From assembly GCF_007747215.1 (NCBI RefSeq), contig NZ_CP036273.1, positions 1,658,322-1,722,321 on the forward strand: 64,000 nucleotides of DNA. The letters run 5' to 3'. A model generated the notes under the pieces. The model had not been told where the DNA came from. It made no database searches and was given only the letters and a program-made list of their open reading frames with translations. Shown in pieces: positions 44,770 to 53,352 of the stretch (its first letter is position 1; every line of letters starts with the position of its first letter). Both the position numbers and the translations under genes were made by a program. This DNA is from Urbifossiella limnaea. Its GTDB lineage: Bacteria > Planctomycetota > Planctomycetia > Gemmatales > Gemmataceae.

Positions 44770-45857
44770 CCGTCGAGCTCCTTGATGAGGGCCGCGGCGG
44801 CGTACGGCAGGCCGGCGTCGACTTCGACCGGCACGCCCTTCTCGCGGGCCAGCACGAGCAGGTGTTCCACGTCGGGCGAGGCCTGGTCGCGGACGAGAAC
44901 GCGGTCCGGGACGCGGCGCAGCAGCACCCGCGTGGCCTCGCCGATCCCGGGTTTTACGTGGTTCTCGTCCCGGACGCCAGTGCGATCCCGCACCGCCGCC
45001 AGGAACGCGGCGCTCCGCTGCCGCAGCCCCGCGGCGTCGATCGGCGCCGGCGGCGTGGGCGTGGTCATCGCGGCGAACACCTCGTCGACGAACGCCCGGG
45101 ACAGGTCGTGCGGGGCGAACTCGCGGAGGAACAGGCAGCCGTGGAAGTCGCCGGGGCCGACCACGTCGGCGTTCAGGATCGACCGGCTGACGAGCCCCGA
45201 CACGGTGGCCCCGAGCACGGCCGACGGGATGAGGTAGTCGTCGGCGGTGGCGGCGACGGCGGCCGCCCCGCACAGGTCGGCGACGGCCCACAGCCCGCCG
45301 TCGAGCCCGGCGCCGGTGCGGGCGTTGAACGCCGCCACAGCTTTCGCCAACTCGCGGGCGATCACGCCCTTGCCGGTCCAGCCGTCGACGAACACGACGG
45401 ACGCGGCGGGGTGCCGTTCCAGGATGAAGCGAAGTGCCACCTCGTCGATGCCGCGGTCGCGGATGATGCTGACGGAGTAGTGCGGCGCGTGGAGGGCGCG
45501 GGCCAGGAGCACGCCGACGGGCGTGCCGGCGCGGGCCAGTGACACCAGAGTGACACCGCCGGGCCGCTCGGCGAGGCGCGCGGCGAGGGTGAGCACGTCG
45601 GCGGCGAAGCGGGCCTTGTTGCGGGCGAGCGCGCGGCGGAACACTTCCAGGTACGCGGCCGACGGCAGCTTCTCGGCCGAAATCATCTCGCTGTAGTGGC
45701 GGGCGCCGGACTGGATGAGCCGCTCCTTCTCGGCCACCGGCGTCGGCGCCAGCCGGACCGGCTTGAGGAGGAACGTCACGTCGGCGGGGTCGTAGCTGCC
45801 GCTGAACGGGTGCGAGGGCGAAGCAACAGACGCAAGTTCCCGAGGCTCTGGCGTCAT
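44766..45857 (-). CDS. StiP family protein (PRTase-like core, C-terminal PELOTA-like domain)
   Basis: The 363-residue product carries the family opening FSGSYDPADVTFLLKPV (about residue 18) and a core with SLARAGTPVGVLLARAL, YSVSIIRDRGIDEVALRF and VVFVDGWTGKGVIARELAKA. Databases name this family 'cysteine protease StiP', but the VDGWTGKG loop resembles the PRPP loop of phosphoribosyltransferases, and I find that role more likely. The last 80 residues (NHVKPGIGEATRVLLRRVPD, then VEHLLVLAREKGVPVEVD) fit a PELOTA-type RNA-binding fold. Both its start and its stop overlap neighbours by 4 bases. Confidence 0.82.
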   Translation of the reverse strand: MTPEPRELASVASPSHPFSGSYDPADVTFLLKPVRLAPTPVAEKERLIQSGARHYSEMISAEKLPSAAYLEVFRRALARNKARFAADVLTLAARLAERPGGVTLVSLARAGTPVGVLLARALHAPHYSVSIIRDRGIDEVALRFILERHPAASVVFVDGWTGKGVIARELAKAVAAFNARTGAGLDGGLWAVADLCGAAAVAATADDYLIPSAVLGATVSGLVSRSILNADVVGPGDFHGCLFLREFAPHDLSRAFVDEVFAAMTTPTPPAPIDAAGLRQRSAAFLAAVRDRTGVRDENHVKPGIGEATRVLLRRVPDRVLVRDQASPDVEHLLVLAREKGVPVEVDAGLPYAAAALIKELDG

Positions 45858-46588
45858 GCCTCGCCCCTCAGCCGGTCCGCGAGTTGACCGACCCGCGGCA
45901 CCGCGGCGAAGTCGCACGCGGTCAGGAACGCCGCGTCGCTGAACCCGTCGCCGACGCCGATCGTCGCCACCGGCTCGTCGGCAAAGTACGTATCCAGGAC
46001 GTGCCGGACCGCCCGCTCCTTCCCCAGGCACGCCGGCACCAGTGACAGGTTGTTGTCGTTGAGGTGGAGTTCGAACCGCCCGTCCGCAGCAGCCCGCAGT
46101 TCGTCACGAACGGGGGCCAGCCGCGTCGCGTCGCCCCCGGGGTGCTTTACCACCAGGTACAGCGGCAGGTCGAAGTCGCGGATCACGCGCGCCGTGAGGC
46201 CGAGGCCGAGCCGGGCCGACGCCGCCTCGGCCGCGCTCCGTGCCGATTCCAGGTCCGCGGCGGTGTCGCGCAGCTGTGGGCGGATCACCGCGTCCCACGC
46301 TTCGTCGAGGGTGCCGCCGGGCGCGAGGACGACGCCGCCGAAGTCGAGGACGGCGGCGTGTGCGAACGGCAGGTCCACGCGGCGGAAGGCGTCCAGGCTG
46401 CGGGCCGTCGTTGGGATCACGGTCCCGCGGTTCAGCAGGTCGAACACGGCACGCTGGCGGTCGGTGATGAACGACAGCGGCGAGCCGTCGCGGGCGCGGG
46501 CCGCCGGCCGCACCGGCTCGCCGGGCGGGCACTTCGGCCGCGTCTGGAACACGGTCCCGTCCAGGTCGAGGAACACGACGACGCGCAC
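45854..46588 (-). CDS. HAD-family phosphatase
   Basis: This 244-residue HAD hydrolase has motif I VFLDLDGTVFQ at residues 5-15 (nucleophile Asp and acid/base Asp), motif II TTARSLD, a Lys in VVKHPGG or CLGKERAV, and motif IV TIGVGDGFSDAAFL. Start is a GTG at 46588 with TGAGGAG upstream. It probably removes a phosphate from an intermediate made by the neighbouring phosphoribosyltransferases. It lies 9 bases after the PRTase stop and overlaps the StiP start by 4 bases. Confidence 0.88.
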   Translation of the reverse strand: MRVVVFLDLDGTVFQTRPKCPPGEPVRPAARARDGSPLSFITDRQRAVFDLLNRGTVIPTTARSLDAFRRVDLPFAHAAVLDFGGVVLAPGGTLDEAWDAVIRPQLRDTAADLESARSAAEAASARLGLGLTARVIRDFDLPLYLVVKHPGGDATRLAPVRDELRAAADGRFELHLNDNNLSLVPACLGKERAVRHVLDTYFADEPVATIGVGDGFSDAAFLTACDFAAVPRVGQLADRLRGEA

Positions 46589-46597
46589 CCGGGCTCC

Positions 46598-47716
46598 TCA
46601 GAAGTACACGGCCGTCGCGCCCAGCATCTCGTGCAGGCGGTGAGCCACCGGCAGCCGGCTCGTCTCGTAGCCGATCAGCACTCGGTCGTAGCGGCGGCCG
46701 GCGACGTTGTAAAGGAAGTTCGGCACGGCGGGGTCGGTATTGTCGGCGAACGTGAGGACGCCGCCGAGCTCGCCGCCGCCGACGAGTGGCGAGCGCGTCG
46801 TGGACTGAAAGGCCACGTCCCAGCCGCGCTCGTCGAGCCGGCGCGCGAGGCGGAACGGCGGGTGCGCGAACTCGCCACTGCCGAGCACGAGCACACGCTC
46901 GCCGGGCGTCACGCCCGCGGCCGCGATCATGGCGTCGAGGTCGTAGGCGAGTGGGCCGCGGACGCCGAGGCGGCCGTGATTCGTGGGCAAAACCGCGTCG
47001 AGGAGTTCGCCGCGGCCGGTCACGTCGGGCGCCGGCTCCGGGTCGAACGCGGGGTCGGGCTCGAACGTGTAGCCGCCGCGCAGCAGGCTGTGGACGGGAA
47101 CGGGAACGCCGAGTTCGGCGGCGAGTCCGGCGCGGCGCGGGCCGAGCCAGTCGGTGAGGCACACGAGGTGAACGCCCGCCAGCCGCGGATTGAGGCGGCG
47201 GTACGCGGCGGCGAGGTTCAGCAGCGTGCGGCCGGTGCTGATCTCGTCGTCCACCAGCACGAGCGACACGGCGCGGCGGAACAGGTCTGCGCAGCCAGGC
47301 TCAGCGGGCTCGTACAGGAGGTGGTCCGGGGCGTGGCTGTGCGGCTCCTCGAAGCCGAAGGCCAGCGGCCGGCTGAGGCGGTACCGCGTGGTGTGGAGGA
47401 ACACGGCGTCCATACGGCCGGTGCGGCGGAGTAGTTCCTCGAACACGCCCTGGCCGAGGCCGGTCGCCGTCTCCGCGAGCGCGACGACGGCCACGGGGCC
47501 CGGCAGGTCGAGCAGCGATTCGGCGAGCCGGGCGTGCGTCTCGGCCATCACGCGCGGGCGGACCGGGACGTGCTTGCCGAGCACCCGGCTGACGAACACG
47601 AACCCGCGCTTGCGGCTGCGCCGGCAGCCGAAACCGCACAGGCGGTCGAGCGGCAGTGTCGCCGCTTCGACGTCGAGGCGGAGGGTTCCGCACGGCAGCC
47701 GCACGGTGTGCGTCAT
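46598..47716 (-). CDS. Phosphoribosyltransferase with TRSP domain
   Basis: The 372-residue product has a type-I PRTase domain: the PRPP loop is LVLVDDEISTGRTLLNLAAA near residue 165, and an earlier VAVVALAETATGLGQGVFEE near 92 is a second family motif. After about 240 a separate alpha/beta domain (ERVLVLGSGEFAHPPFRLAR, then VAFQSTTRSPL and NFLYNV) matches the TRSP domain known from Ter-associated PRTases. It should join a base to ribose phosphate, or split it off. Its ATG overlaps the ATP-grasp stop by 4 bases. Confidence 0.85.
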   Translation of the reverse strand: MTHTVRLPCGTLRLDVEAATLPLDRLCGFGCRRSRKRGFVFVSRVLGKHVPVRPRVMAETHARLAESLLDLPGPVAVVALAETATGLGQGVFEELLRRTGRMDAVFLHTTRYRLSRPLAFGFEEPHSHAPDHLLYEPAEPGCADLFRRAVSLVLVDDEISTGRTLLNLAAAYRRLNPRLAGVHLVCLTDWLGPRRAGLAAELGVPVPVHSLLRGGYTFEPDPAFDPEPAPDVTGRGELLDAVLPTNHGRLGVRGPLAYDLDAMIAAAGVTPGERVLVLGSGEFAHPPFRLARRLDERGWDVAFQSTTRSPLVGGGELGGVLTFADNTDPAVPNFLYNVAGRRYDRVLIGYETSRLPVAHRLHEMLGATAVYF

Positions 47717-48702
47717 GTCGAGCGCGCCGGCACGGGTTGGGGCACGCGAACGCCGGTGCGCGGGGCCGGCAAATCGGCGGCGGTCCCGGTGCCGAGCGCG
47801 AGCCGGACCGCCCACAGCGGCAGGTTCAGCCCGCTGCGGAACGTCATCGGCAGGCCGCCGGACATCCGCGGGTTGATCTCCAGCAGGTGCGGCTCGCCGG
47901 CCGCGTCGCGGAACTGGGTGTTGAACAGCCCCGTCAGCCGCAGCCGCGCCGCCAGCCGCCGCACCACCTCGACCAGCCGCGGGTTGTCCTCGATCAGCTG
48001 CCACCCGTGCCCCTTGCGGCGGACGACGGCGCCGACCAACTCGCCGTTCTCGGCGAGCGCGTCCACGCTCCGCTCCGGGCCGGGCAGATACTCCATCACC
48101 AGCAGGTCGGCGAAGCGGCCGGCTCCGAGGCGGGTGCGGGCGTCTGCCAGTGCAATCCCGTTCGGGTGGTTGAAGTCGTCGAGGACGTGGAAGCCGATGC
48201 CGTACACGCCCGTGGCCGGCTTGTAGCACACCCGCGTGTGCCGGCCGCGGAGGCGCTCCACGGCGGCGTCGAAGGCGGTGCGGTCGGTCACCACCTCGCA
48301 CGTCGGCAGCCGCACACCCGGCACGTCGGCCACGGCCGCGGCCAGCTTCGCCTTGTGGTTCACCAGCCGGATCGTCGCCGCGTCGCCGGCCGCGCACACG
48401 CGCGTGCCGACCGCCGCGAACCGGTCGCGCGCCGCCACCACGGGCAACACGTTCCGCCCCGGGAAGAACAGCGCCACGCCGTGCCGTTCCGCGAACCCCA
48501 GGCAGTAATCGACGTACCGGTCGGCCGCGAGGCCGTCGGGCTCGAGTTCGAAGTGATCGGCGTGGCAGCGACCGCGGTAGCGCGGGCTCGGGTGGGTGAC
48601 GAGGACGCGGAACTCGCCCGGCCGGCGGTCGCGGCGGAGGCGGGCGACGACTTCGCCGGTGTTGGCGAGGTACTTGTTGAACCAGACGGCGGGCGCGGGC
48701 AT
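47713..48702 (-). CDS. ATP-grasp ligase
   Basis: This 329-residue product is the first gene of the operon. The ATP-grasp signatures are NHKAKLAAAVADV (lid), RVCYKPATGVYGIGFHV (ATP-binding Lys and loop), LLVMEYLPGPERSVDALAEN (metal side) and LLEINPRMSGGLPM (C-terminal metal ligands). The N-terminal 100 residues are a pre-ATP-grasp Rossmann-like fold. The enzyme should form an amide or ester bond on a nucleoside-like scaffold. It is divergent from modA with a 61-base spacer that must carry the operon promoter. Confidence 0.85.
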   Translation of the reverse strand: MPAPAVWFNKYLANTGEVVARLRRDRRPGEFRVLVTHPSPRYRGRCHADHFELEPDGLAADRYVDYCLGFAERHGVALFFPGRNVLPVVAARDRFAAVGTRVCAAGDAATIRLVNHKAKLAAAVADVPGVRLPTCEVVTDRTAFDAAVERLRGRHTRVCYKPATGVYGIGFHVLDDFNHPNGIALADARTRLGAGRFADLLVMEYLPGPERSVDALAENGELVGAVVRRKGHGWQLIEDNPRLVEVVRRLAARLRLTGLFNTQFRDAAGEPHLLEINPRMSGGLPMTFRSGLNLPLWAVRLALGTGTAADLPAPRTGVRVPQPVPARST

Positions 48703-48763
48703 GGCGGGATGCTACCGTCGCGCCCCGGCGCGTCAACCGGAACCGGCCCGTATGCTGTCCGGG

Positions 48764-49540
48764 ATGTCGCGCACCACCGCCGCCGCCGTCGGATCACTCG
48801 TGCTGCTCGGGCTCCTCGCCGCAGCGCTGGGGTGGCGCGGCCGCGACGCCGGCGGGGCGCGGCCCCTTGTCGTATACGCCGCGGCGGCGGTGCGGGTGCC
48901 GCTCGAGGTCGCCGCCCGCGACTACGAGGCCGCACACGGCCGCCACGTCGCGCTGCGGTTCGGCGCGTCCGAGGACATCCTCACGCGGGCTGGCCTGGTC
49001 AACCCGTCGGACCCCGCCGACGTGTTCCTCCCCGCCGACGACTCGTACGTCCGCACGGCTCGCGACCGCGGGCTTGTTGCGGACGGCTTCCCGCTCGCCA
49101 CCATGCGCGCGGTCGTGCTGCTGGCGCCGGGTAACCCGAAGGGGCTCGCCGGTTGGGCCGACCTCCAGCGCGACGGCGCGCGGGTGGCGGTGCCGAACCG
49201 CGCCGCGGCCGTCGGCAAGCTCACCCGCGACCACCTGACCGCCGCCGGCCGGTGGGAGACGCTGAAGCCGCGCGTGGCCGACACCGGCACCGTGACCGAG
49301 GCGGCGAACGCGGCGAAGGTCGGGGCCGCGGACGCGGCCGTGGTGTGGGACGCGGTCGCCGTGAACTACCCCGGGCAGGCCGTGCTGACGCCGCCGGAAC
49401 TGGCCGGCGTCGTGGGCCGCGTCGAGGTGGCGGTGCTGACGCAGTCGGCCGACCGCGACGCGGCGCTGGGCTTCGCCCGCTACCTCGCCGACCCGGAGCG
49501 CGGGCTGAAGACGTTCCGCACAGCGGGGTTCACGCCATGA
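48764..49540 (+). CDS. modA: Molybdate ABC transporter substrate-binding protein
   Basis: The 258-residue product is a periplasmic binding protein: signal anchor TAAAVGSLVLLGLLAAALGW, then PLVVYAAAAVRVPLEVAARD, VALRFGASEDILTRAG, PADVFLPADDSY and ADAAVVWDAVAV. These are ModA-like contacts for a tetrahedral oxyanion, although the usual AASL start is AAAAV and the specificity could be for another oxyanion. The ATG at 48764 is preferred, with one at 48752 possible. Its stop overlaps the modB start (ATGA). Confidence 0.8.
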   Translation: MSRTTAAAVGSLVLLGLLAAALGWRGRDAGGARPLVVYAAAAVRVPLEVAARDYEAAHGRHVALRFGASEDILTRAGLVNPSDPADVFLPADDSYVRTARDRGLVADGFPLATMRAVVLLAPGNPKGLAGWADLQRDGARVAVPNRAAAVGKLTRDHLTAAGRWETLKPRVADTGTVTEAANAAKVGAADAAVVWDAVAVNYPGQAVLTPPELAGVVGRVEVAVLTQSADRDAALGFARYLADPERGLKTFRTAGFTP

Positions 49541-50331
49541 CCACCGGCCGCGCCTCGGCGGTGCCGTTCTACGCCGCGCTCGGGCTCCTCGGCGGGCTGT
49601 ACGTCGGCCTCGTCGTCGCCATGCTCGTCGCCGACCTGGCGTACACGTCGCCGGCGCACGTCGGCCGCGCGCTGGCGTCGCCCGACATCCGCGCCGCGGT
49701 GTGGCTCACGCTCATCAGTTGCTCCGCGTCGGCGGTGCTGGCGGTGTGGGTCGGCGTGCCGCTCGGCTACCTGCTGGCGCGGACGCGCTTCCCGGGGAAG
49801 GCCGCCGTCGATCTGCTGGTGGACGTGCCGATCGCCCTGCCGCCGCTCGTCGTCGGGCTCAGCCTCCTCATCTTGTTCCAGACGCCGCCGGGCCTCGCGG
49901 TCCAGCGACACCTCACGGTCACCTACGCGGTGCCTGCGGTGGTGTTGGCGCAGTTCGTCGTCGCGGCGGCGTTCGCGGCGCGGACCATGCGGGTGACGTT
50001 CGAGCAACTCTCGCCCCGAACCGAGGACGTGGCGATGACGCTCGGCTGCTCGCGCGGCCGGGCGTTCTGGCTCGTCACACTGCCGGAGGCGCGGCGCGGC
50101 GTGCTGGCGGCGGGGACGCTGGCGTGGGCGCGGTCGCTCGGCGAGTTCGGGCCGGTGCTGGTGTTCGCCGGGGCGACGCGCGGGCGGACGGAGGTGCTGG
50201 CGACGACGGTGTACCTGGAGCTGAGCGTCGGCAACCTGGAGGCGGCGCTGGCCGTGTCGGTGCTGATGATCGGCGTCGCGGTGGCGGTGCTGGTGCTGAC
50301 CCGGGCGCTCGGCCTCCGCGGCGCGGGCTAG
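49537..50331 (+). CDS. modB: Molybdate-type ABC transporter permease
   Basis: The 264-residue membrane protein has about six spans and the ABC coupling loop RTEDVAMTLGCSRGRAFWLV, then LPEARRGVLAAGTLAWARSL (the EAA motif region), close to ModB/CysT permeases. Overlaps modA by 4 bases at its start, and its stop overlaps the stop of the convergent patatin gene by 4 bases. No modC ATPase follows, so the ATPase must be encoded elsewhere. Confidence 0.88.
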   Translation: MTTGRASAVPFYAALGLLGGLYVGLVVAMLVADLAYTSPAHVGRALASPDIRAAVWLTLISCSASAVLAVWVGVPLGYLLARTRFPGKAAVDLLVDVPIALPPLVVGLSLLILFQTPPGLAVQRHLTVTYAVPAVVLAQFVVAAAFAARTMRVTFEQLSPRTEDVAMTLGCSRGRAFWLVTLPEARRGVLAAGTLAWARSLGEFGPVLVFAGATRGRTEVLATTVYLELSVGNLEAALAVSVLMIGVAVAVLVLTRALGLRGAG

Positions 50332-51560
50332 CGGGCGCCGGGGGCGAGGAACTGGGTGCCGGTGCGCGGCCGCGTCTGCTCGTGCGGCTCGGCTCCCGGC
50401 GGCGTGTCGCGCCAGGCCCGGCCGCCGGCGGCCGCCTCGTACCCGGCGGCGTACAGCCGGCGCATCGCCGCCGGGTCGAAGCTCATCGCGTCGCCCCCGG
50501 CGTCGAAGTTCTCAGGGACCGCCGCCAGGTGGTACCGCATCCCGCCGAGGAGGCAGAGCGAATAGATGCGGTACAACTCGCCCCGCGTCTGCGACGCGAC
50601 CACCGACTCCAGCGAGCCCGCGGCGATCCGGACGGCTCGCTGGTCGGTACACGCCGGGTCGGCGTAGAGCTTCCCGGCGATAACGACGTACGCGTCCGAC
50701 CCGGCGAGCGGTTGCCGGCCGGCCCGCAGCGCCTCGCGGTCTAGGTGGAGGGTGCTCGCGCGGAGGAACACGCCGGTCGTCGCCCCGCCGTCCACGTGGA
50801 GTTCGGTGAACCGCCGGCCGTTCACTTCCACCTCGACCGGCACCGGCGGGAAGAAGCCCGGGACCGACGCTGACGCCAGCAGGACGGTGCGGTAGAGGTC
50901 CGCCGCGTCCGGCCGGCCGCTCGACGCGATCGCCCCCATGTCCCAGACCACGAGCCGGCGGGCGTCGAGGTTCGTGGTGCCGACGTACAACCGCCGCCCG
51001 GCCGCGTGGGCCCGCGCCACCTCCGCGAGGAGGGCGTCGTCCACCTGCGCCGCGATCAGCTTTTTCAGCGGCTCGGACGACGCGGCCGAGTCCGAGAACA
51101 GCACCGCGACGCGCGGCCGGCGGCGGTAGATGTCCTTGTCGGAGACCGTGGTGTAGAGCCGGGTCATCGGCTCGTCGTAGGCGGTGCCGAGGAAGGCGTA
51201 GCTGGCGACGAGGGCGCCCGTGCTGACGCCGGTGACCACGTCGAACGTCGGCCGGGTGCCGGTGTCGGTCCACCCCTTGAGGACGCCGACCGAGTAGGCT
51301 CCGTACATCCCGCCGCCGGACAGGGCGAGGAACTTCCCCGGCTTCGCGGCCGGGTCGGGGGCGGAGTTTGCGGCCCGGGTGCGGTCCACGAGCGAGCGGA
51401 GGAGTTCCGTCTCGACCACGGCCGACTCGTCGGCCGGGCCGGGTTGCACGAGGCCGCTCTCGCGGGTGAGTTCGGGCGGGGCGCACGCCCGGTGCCGCGT
51501 CGCGCAGCCCGCCGCGGCGAGGACGAGCCCGACGGCGGCGACACGGGTGAGCGGGGACAC
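50328..51560 (-). CDS. Patatin-like phospholipase, lipoprotein
   Basis: The 410-residue product starts at a GTG at 51560 (an alternative start lies at 51599), which gives a lipoprotein signal with lipobox AAAGC near residue 20. The patatin catalytic dyad is present: oxyanion loop SGGGMYGAYSVGVL near 80, nucleophile GVSTGALVAS near 115 and DGGATTG near 257. It should hydrolyse acyl lipids at the envelope. Length is normal for bacterial patatins. It is convergent with modB. Confidence 0.88.
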   Translation of the reverse strand: MSPLTRVAAVGLVLAAAGCATRHRACAPPELTRESGLVQPGPADESAVVETELLRSLVDRTRAANSAPDPAAKPGKFLALSGGGMYGAYSVGVLKGWTDTGTRPTFDVVTGVSTGALVASYAFLGTAYDEPMTRLYTTVSDKDIYRRRPRVAVLFSDSAASSEPLKKLIAAQVDDALLAEVARAHAAGRRLYVGTTNLDARRLVVWDMGAIASSGRPDAADLYRTVLLASASVPGFFPPVPVEVEVNGRRFTELHVDGGATTGVFLRASTLHLDREALRAGRQPLAGSDAYVVIAGKLYADPACTDQRAVRIAAGSLESVVASQTRGELYRIYSLCLLGGMRYHLAAVPENFDAGGDAMSFDPAAMRRLYAAGYEAAAGGRAWRDTPPGAEPHEQTRPRTGTQFLAPGAR

Positions 51561-51738
51561 CAAGCTCTCGCGTTCGAGCGGCCCGGGTTCGGGTCGCACC
51601 CCACTGTAGGGCGCCTGGAGTGACCGGTTGAACGAATCCTGTCCGGTGGCGTGTATCCGCGCTGCCGTTCGGGCAGATTATGCCGGTCGCGCGGGCAGGG
51701 GTGGCCGCTCGGCGTTGAGATGTGCGGGTGAAACGCAG

Positions 51739-51764
51739 CGAGCCCCCAGCTTACCGGGGGCTCG
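51739..51764 (-). terminator. Hairpin downstream of the truncated tRNA-Ser
   Basis: CGAGCCCCC (51739-51747) pairs exactly with GGGGGCTCG (51756-51764). Read on the minus strand it lies 16 bases after the 3' end of the tRNA-Ser fragment and is probably its original terminator. This suggests that the 3' half and flank of that tRNA gene are in their native place. Confidence 0.65.
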
Positions 51765-51778
51765 TGTGGGGATCGGAC

Positions 51779-51810
51779 GCGGAAGGGGAGGGATTCGAAC
51801 CCTCGAACGT
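51779..51810. repeat. 32-bp direct repeat, copy 1 (tRNA-Ser 3' end)
   Basis: This block, which starts GCGGAAGGGGAGGGATTCGA, is identical to 54192-54223. It covers the acceptor 3' strand, the T arm and the start of the variable arm of a tRNA-Ser. The two copies flank 2.4 kb with the DUF1559 and lipoprotein genes. Confidence 0.8.
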
Positions 51811-51839
51811 CTTGCGACGTTGCCGGTGTTCGAGACCGC
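51780..51839 (-). pseudogene. Truncated tRNA-Ser (CGA), 3' part only
   Basis: On the minus strand the anticodon stem-loop (loop CTCGAAC, anticodon CGA), a long variable arm (AACGTC with GACGTT), the T arm GAGGGTTCGAATCCCTC and the acceptor 3' strand CCCTTCC plus G are present. The acceptor 5' strand and D arm are missing: the sequence beyond 51839 has no resemblance to them. The variable-arm stem differs from the UGA tRNA at 54193 by a compensated base pair, so it came from a genuine second isoacceptor. Confidence 0.75.
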
Positions 51840-52255
51840 CGGCCGGTCGCGCGTTTGCCGGGATTCCAGGCTCGTCCGCGTCGCCCACGTCCCTGTTCGC
51901 GGCCGATTTGCACCCGGCCTCGAACAGGCCCGCGACCTCCTCGAGATGTACGAGTGCCGCTGATTGTGGAAGTTGGCGAACAGTCCGTCCTTCACGTAGT
52001 GGATGCCGGCGGGGTCAGGTCTGCTTCAGCAACCTCACCCACGCCCTTTTGGACCATGTTTTATGAGAACGGGCTCATTTTTGATTCTTGCTCTTGTCAC
52101 GCCCCCTCGCATGATGAAAAATTTGGGCGGAATATGAACGAGTGATGAAGTTTGTGTTGTCGGTTCATGAAGGCCGTCTGTGGCGGGTTTGCGACCCGTG
52201 CCACATGGCCTTCGCCCTGACCCCGCCTGCCTTCTCCCGCTTCTCCGGAGTTGCC
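51840..52255. other. 416-bp region with AT-rich leader before the DUF1559 gene
   Basis: From 51840 to about 51960 a plus-strand frame reads RFAPGLEQARDLLEMYECR before a stop, which may be the tail of a lost gene. From about 52050 to 52170 the sequence is strikingly AT-rich for this genome (runs such as CATTTTTGATTCTTG and GATGAAAAATTTGGG), probably the promoter and leader of the DUF1559 gene. A possible -35 TTGTCA is at 52094; I cannot choose a -10 with confidence. Confidence 0.45.
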
Positions 52256-53281
52256 ATGCCCCGCTCTCTCCCACGCCGGTCGGCGTTCACGCTGATCGAA
52301 CTACTCGTCGTGATCGCCATCATCGCCATTCTGATCGGGCTCCTCCTGCCCGCCGTGCAGAAGGTCCGCGAGGCCGCCGCCCGGATCAAGTGCGCTAACA
52401 ACCTCAAGCAATTCGGCATCGGCATGCACGCCTACCACGACACCCGGAACCGGCTCCCCTCGGCCGGGGCCCATAACCGGGACGGCAACAACAATGCATC
52501 GTCCGACAGCACGAGCTGGGGGCCGTCGTGGGGGATCGCCATCCTCCCCTACATCGAGCAGGACCCGCTGTACAAGGGGTACAACTACGCCCTGCAGCGG
52601 TCGCGGGACGGGGTCAACGCGGCCGTGGTCGGGGTGACCATCTCCGTGTTCCAGTGCCCCAGCGACGGCAGCAGCAAGCCGGCCTTTAACTGCAGCGGGG
52701 TGTCGTTCGCCCGCGGCAACTACGCGGTCAACTGCGGGGCCGGCAACGCCTTCTCCACGACCGACTACAACCTGACCAACGAGCGCGGGCCGTTCAGCAT
52801 GGGCGACCCGTCGGCCCCAGCCCCCACGCCCTACACCCAGGACAACATCGGCTACGGGGCCCGGTTCGCCGACATCACCGACGGCACGTCGAACACCGCC
52901 CTGCTCTCCGAGTTGCTCGCCGGCGACCAGGCCGGCGACGTCCGCGGGGCGTGGGCCTACCCCCCGGGAGCCTACATCAGCGGCGGGGCGCCGTCGTACA
53001 ACAGCCCGCGACTGCTCCTGACCCCCAACGCCAACGCCCTTGACAACAACAACCGGGACCAGCCCGGGTTCTGCTCGGCGAGCAACACCGACCGGGATCT
53101 GCGCTGCGCGGCCGGCGGCAGCCGGGCCTACCAGACCGCCCGCAGCAAGCACACCGGCGGCGTGCAGGTGACCCTCGGCGACGGCTCGACCCGGTTCATC
53201 CGCAACTCCATCGACCTGCCGACTTGGCGCCAGTTGCTCGCCCAGTCCGACGGCACGGTGCTCGGCTCCAACGCCTACTGA
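52256..53281 (+). CDS. DUF1559 protein with prepilin-type N-terminus
   Basis: The start is the ATG at 52256 with GGAG upstream, which puts the type-IV prepilin motif [20 protein letters not shown] at residues 7-26. A DUF1559 domain follows ([20 protein letters not shown], then [20 protein letters not shown], and [20 protein letters not shown]). It ends with the H-X9-DG signature, [18 protein letters not shown]. Such pseudopilin-like proteins occur in tens to hundreds of copies in planctomycete genomes and are thought to be surface-associated; no function is proven. The product has 341 residues. A small lipoprotein gene follows after 71 bases, a common pairing. Confidence 0.93.
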   Translation: MPRSLPRRSAFTLIELLVVIAIIAILIGLLLPAVQKVREAAARIKCANNLKQFGIGMHAYHDTRNRLPSAGAHNRDGNNNASSDSTSWGPSWGIAILPYIEQDPLYKGYNYALQRSRDGVNAAVVGVTISVFQCPSDGSSKPAFNCSGVSFARGNYAVNCGAGNAFSTTDYNLTNERGPFSMGDPSAPAPTPYTQDNIGYGARFADITDGTSNTALLSELLAGDQAGDVRGAWAYPPGAYISGGAPSYNSPRLLLTPNANALDNNNRDQPGFCSASNTDRDLRCAAGGSRAYQTARSKHTGGVQVTLGDGSTRFIRNSIDLPTWRQLLAQSDGTVLGSNAY

Positions 53282-53352
53282 CGCCCCCCCGGGGGGGCGG
53301 GCGCCCGCCCCCGCCGTCCCCCCACTCTCTCCACCCCCAGGGCCCGACCCGT

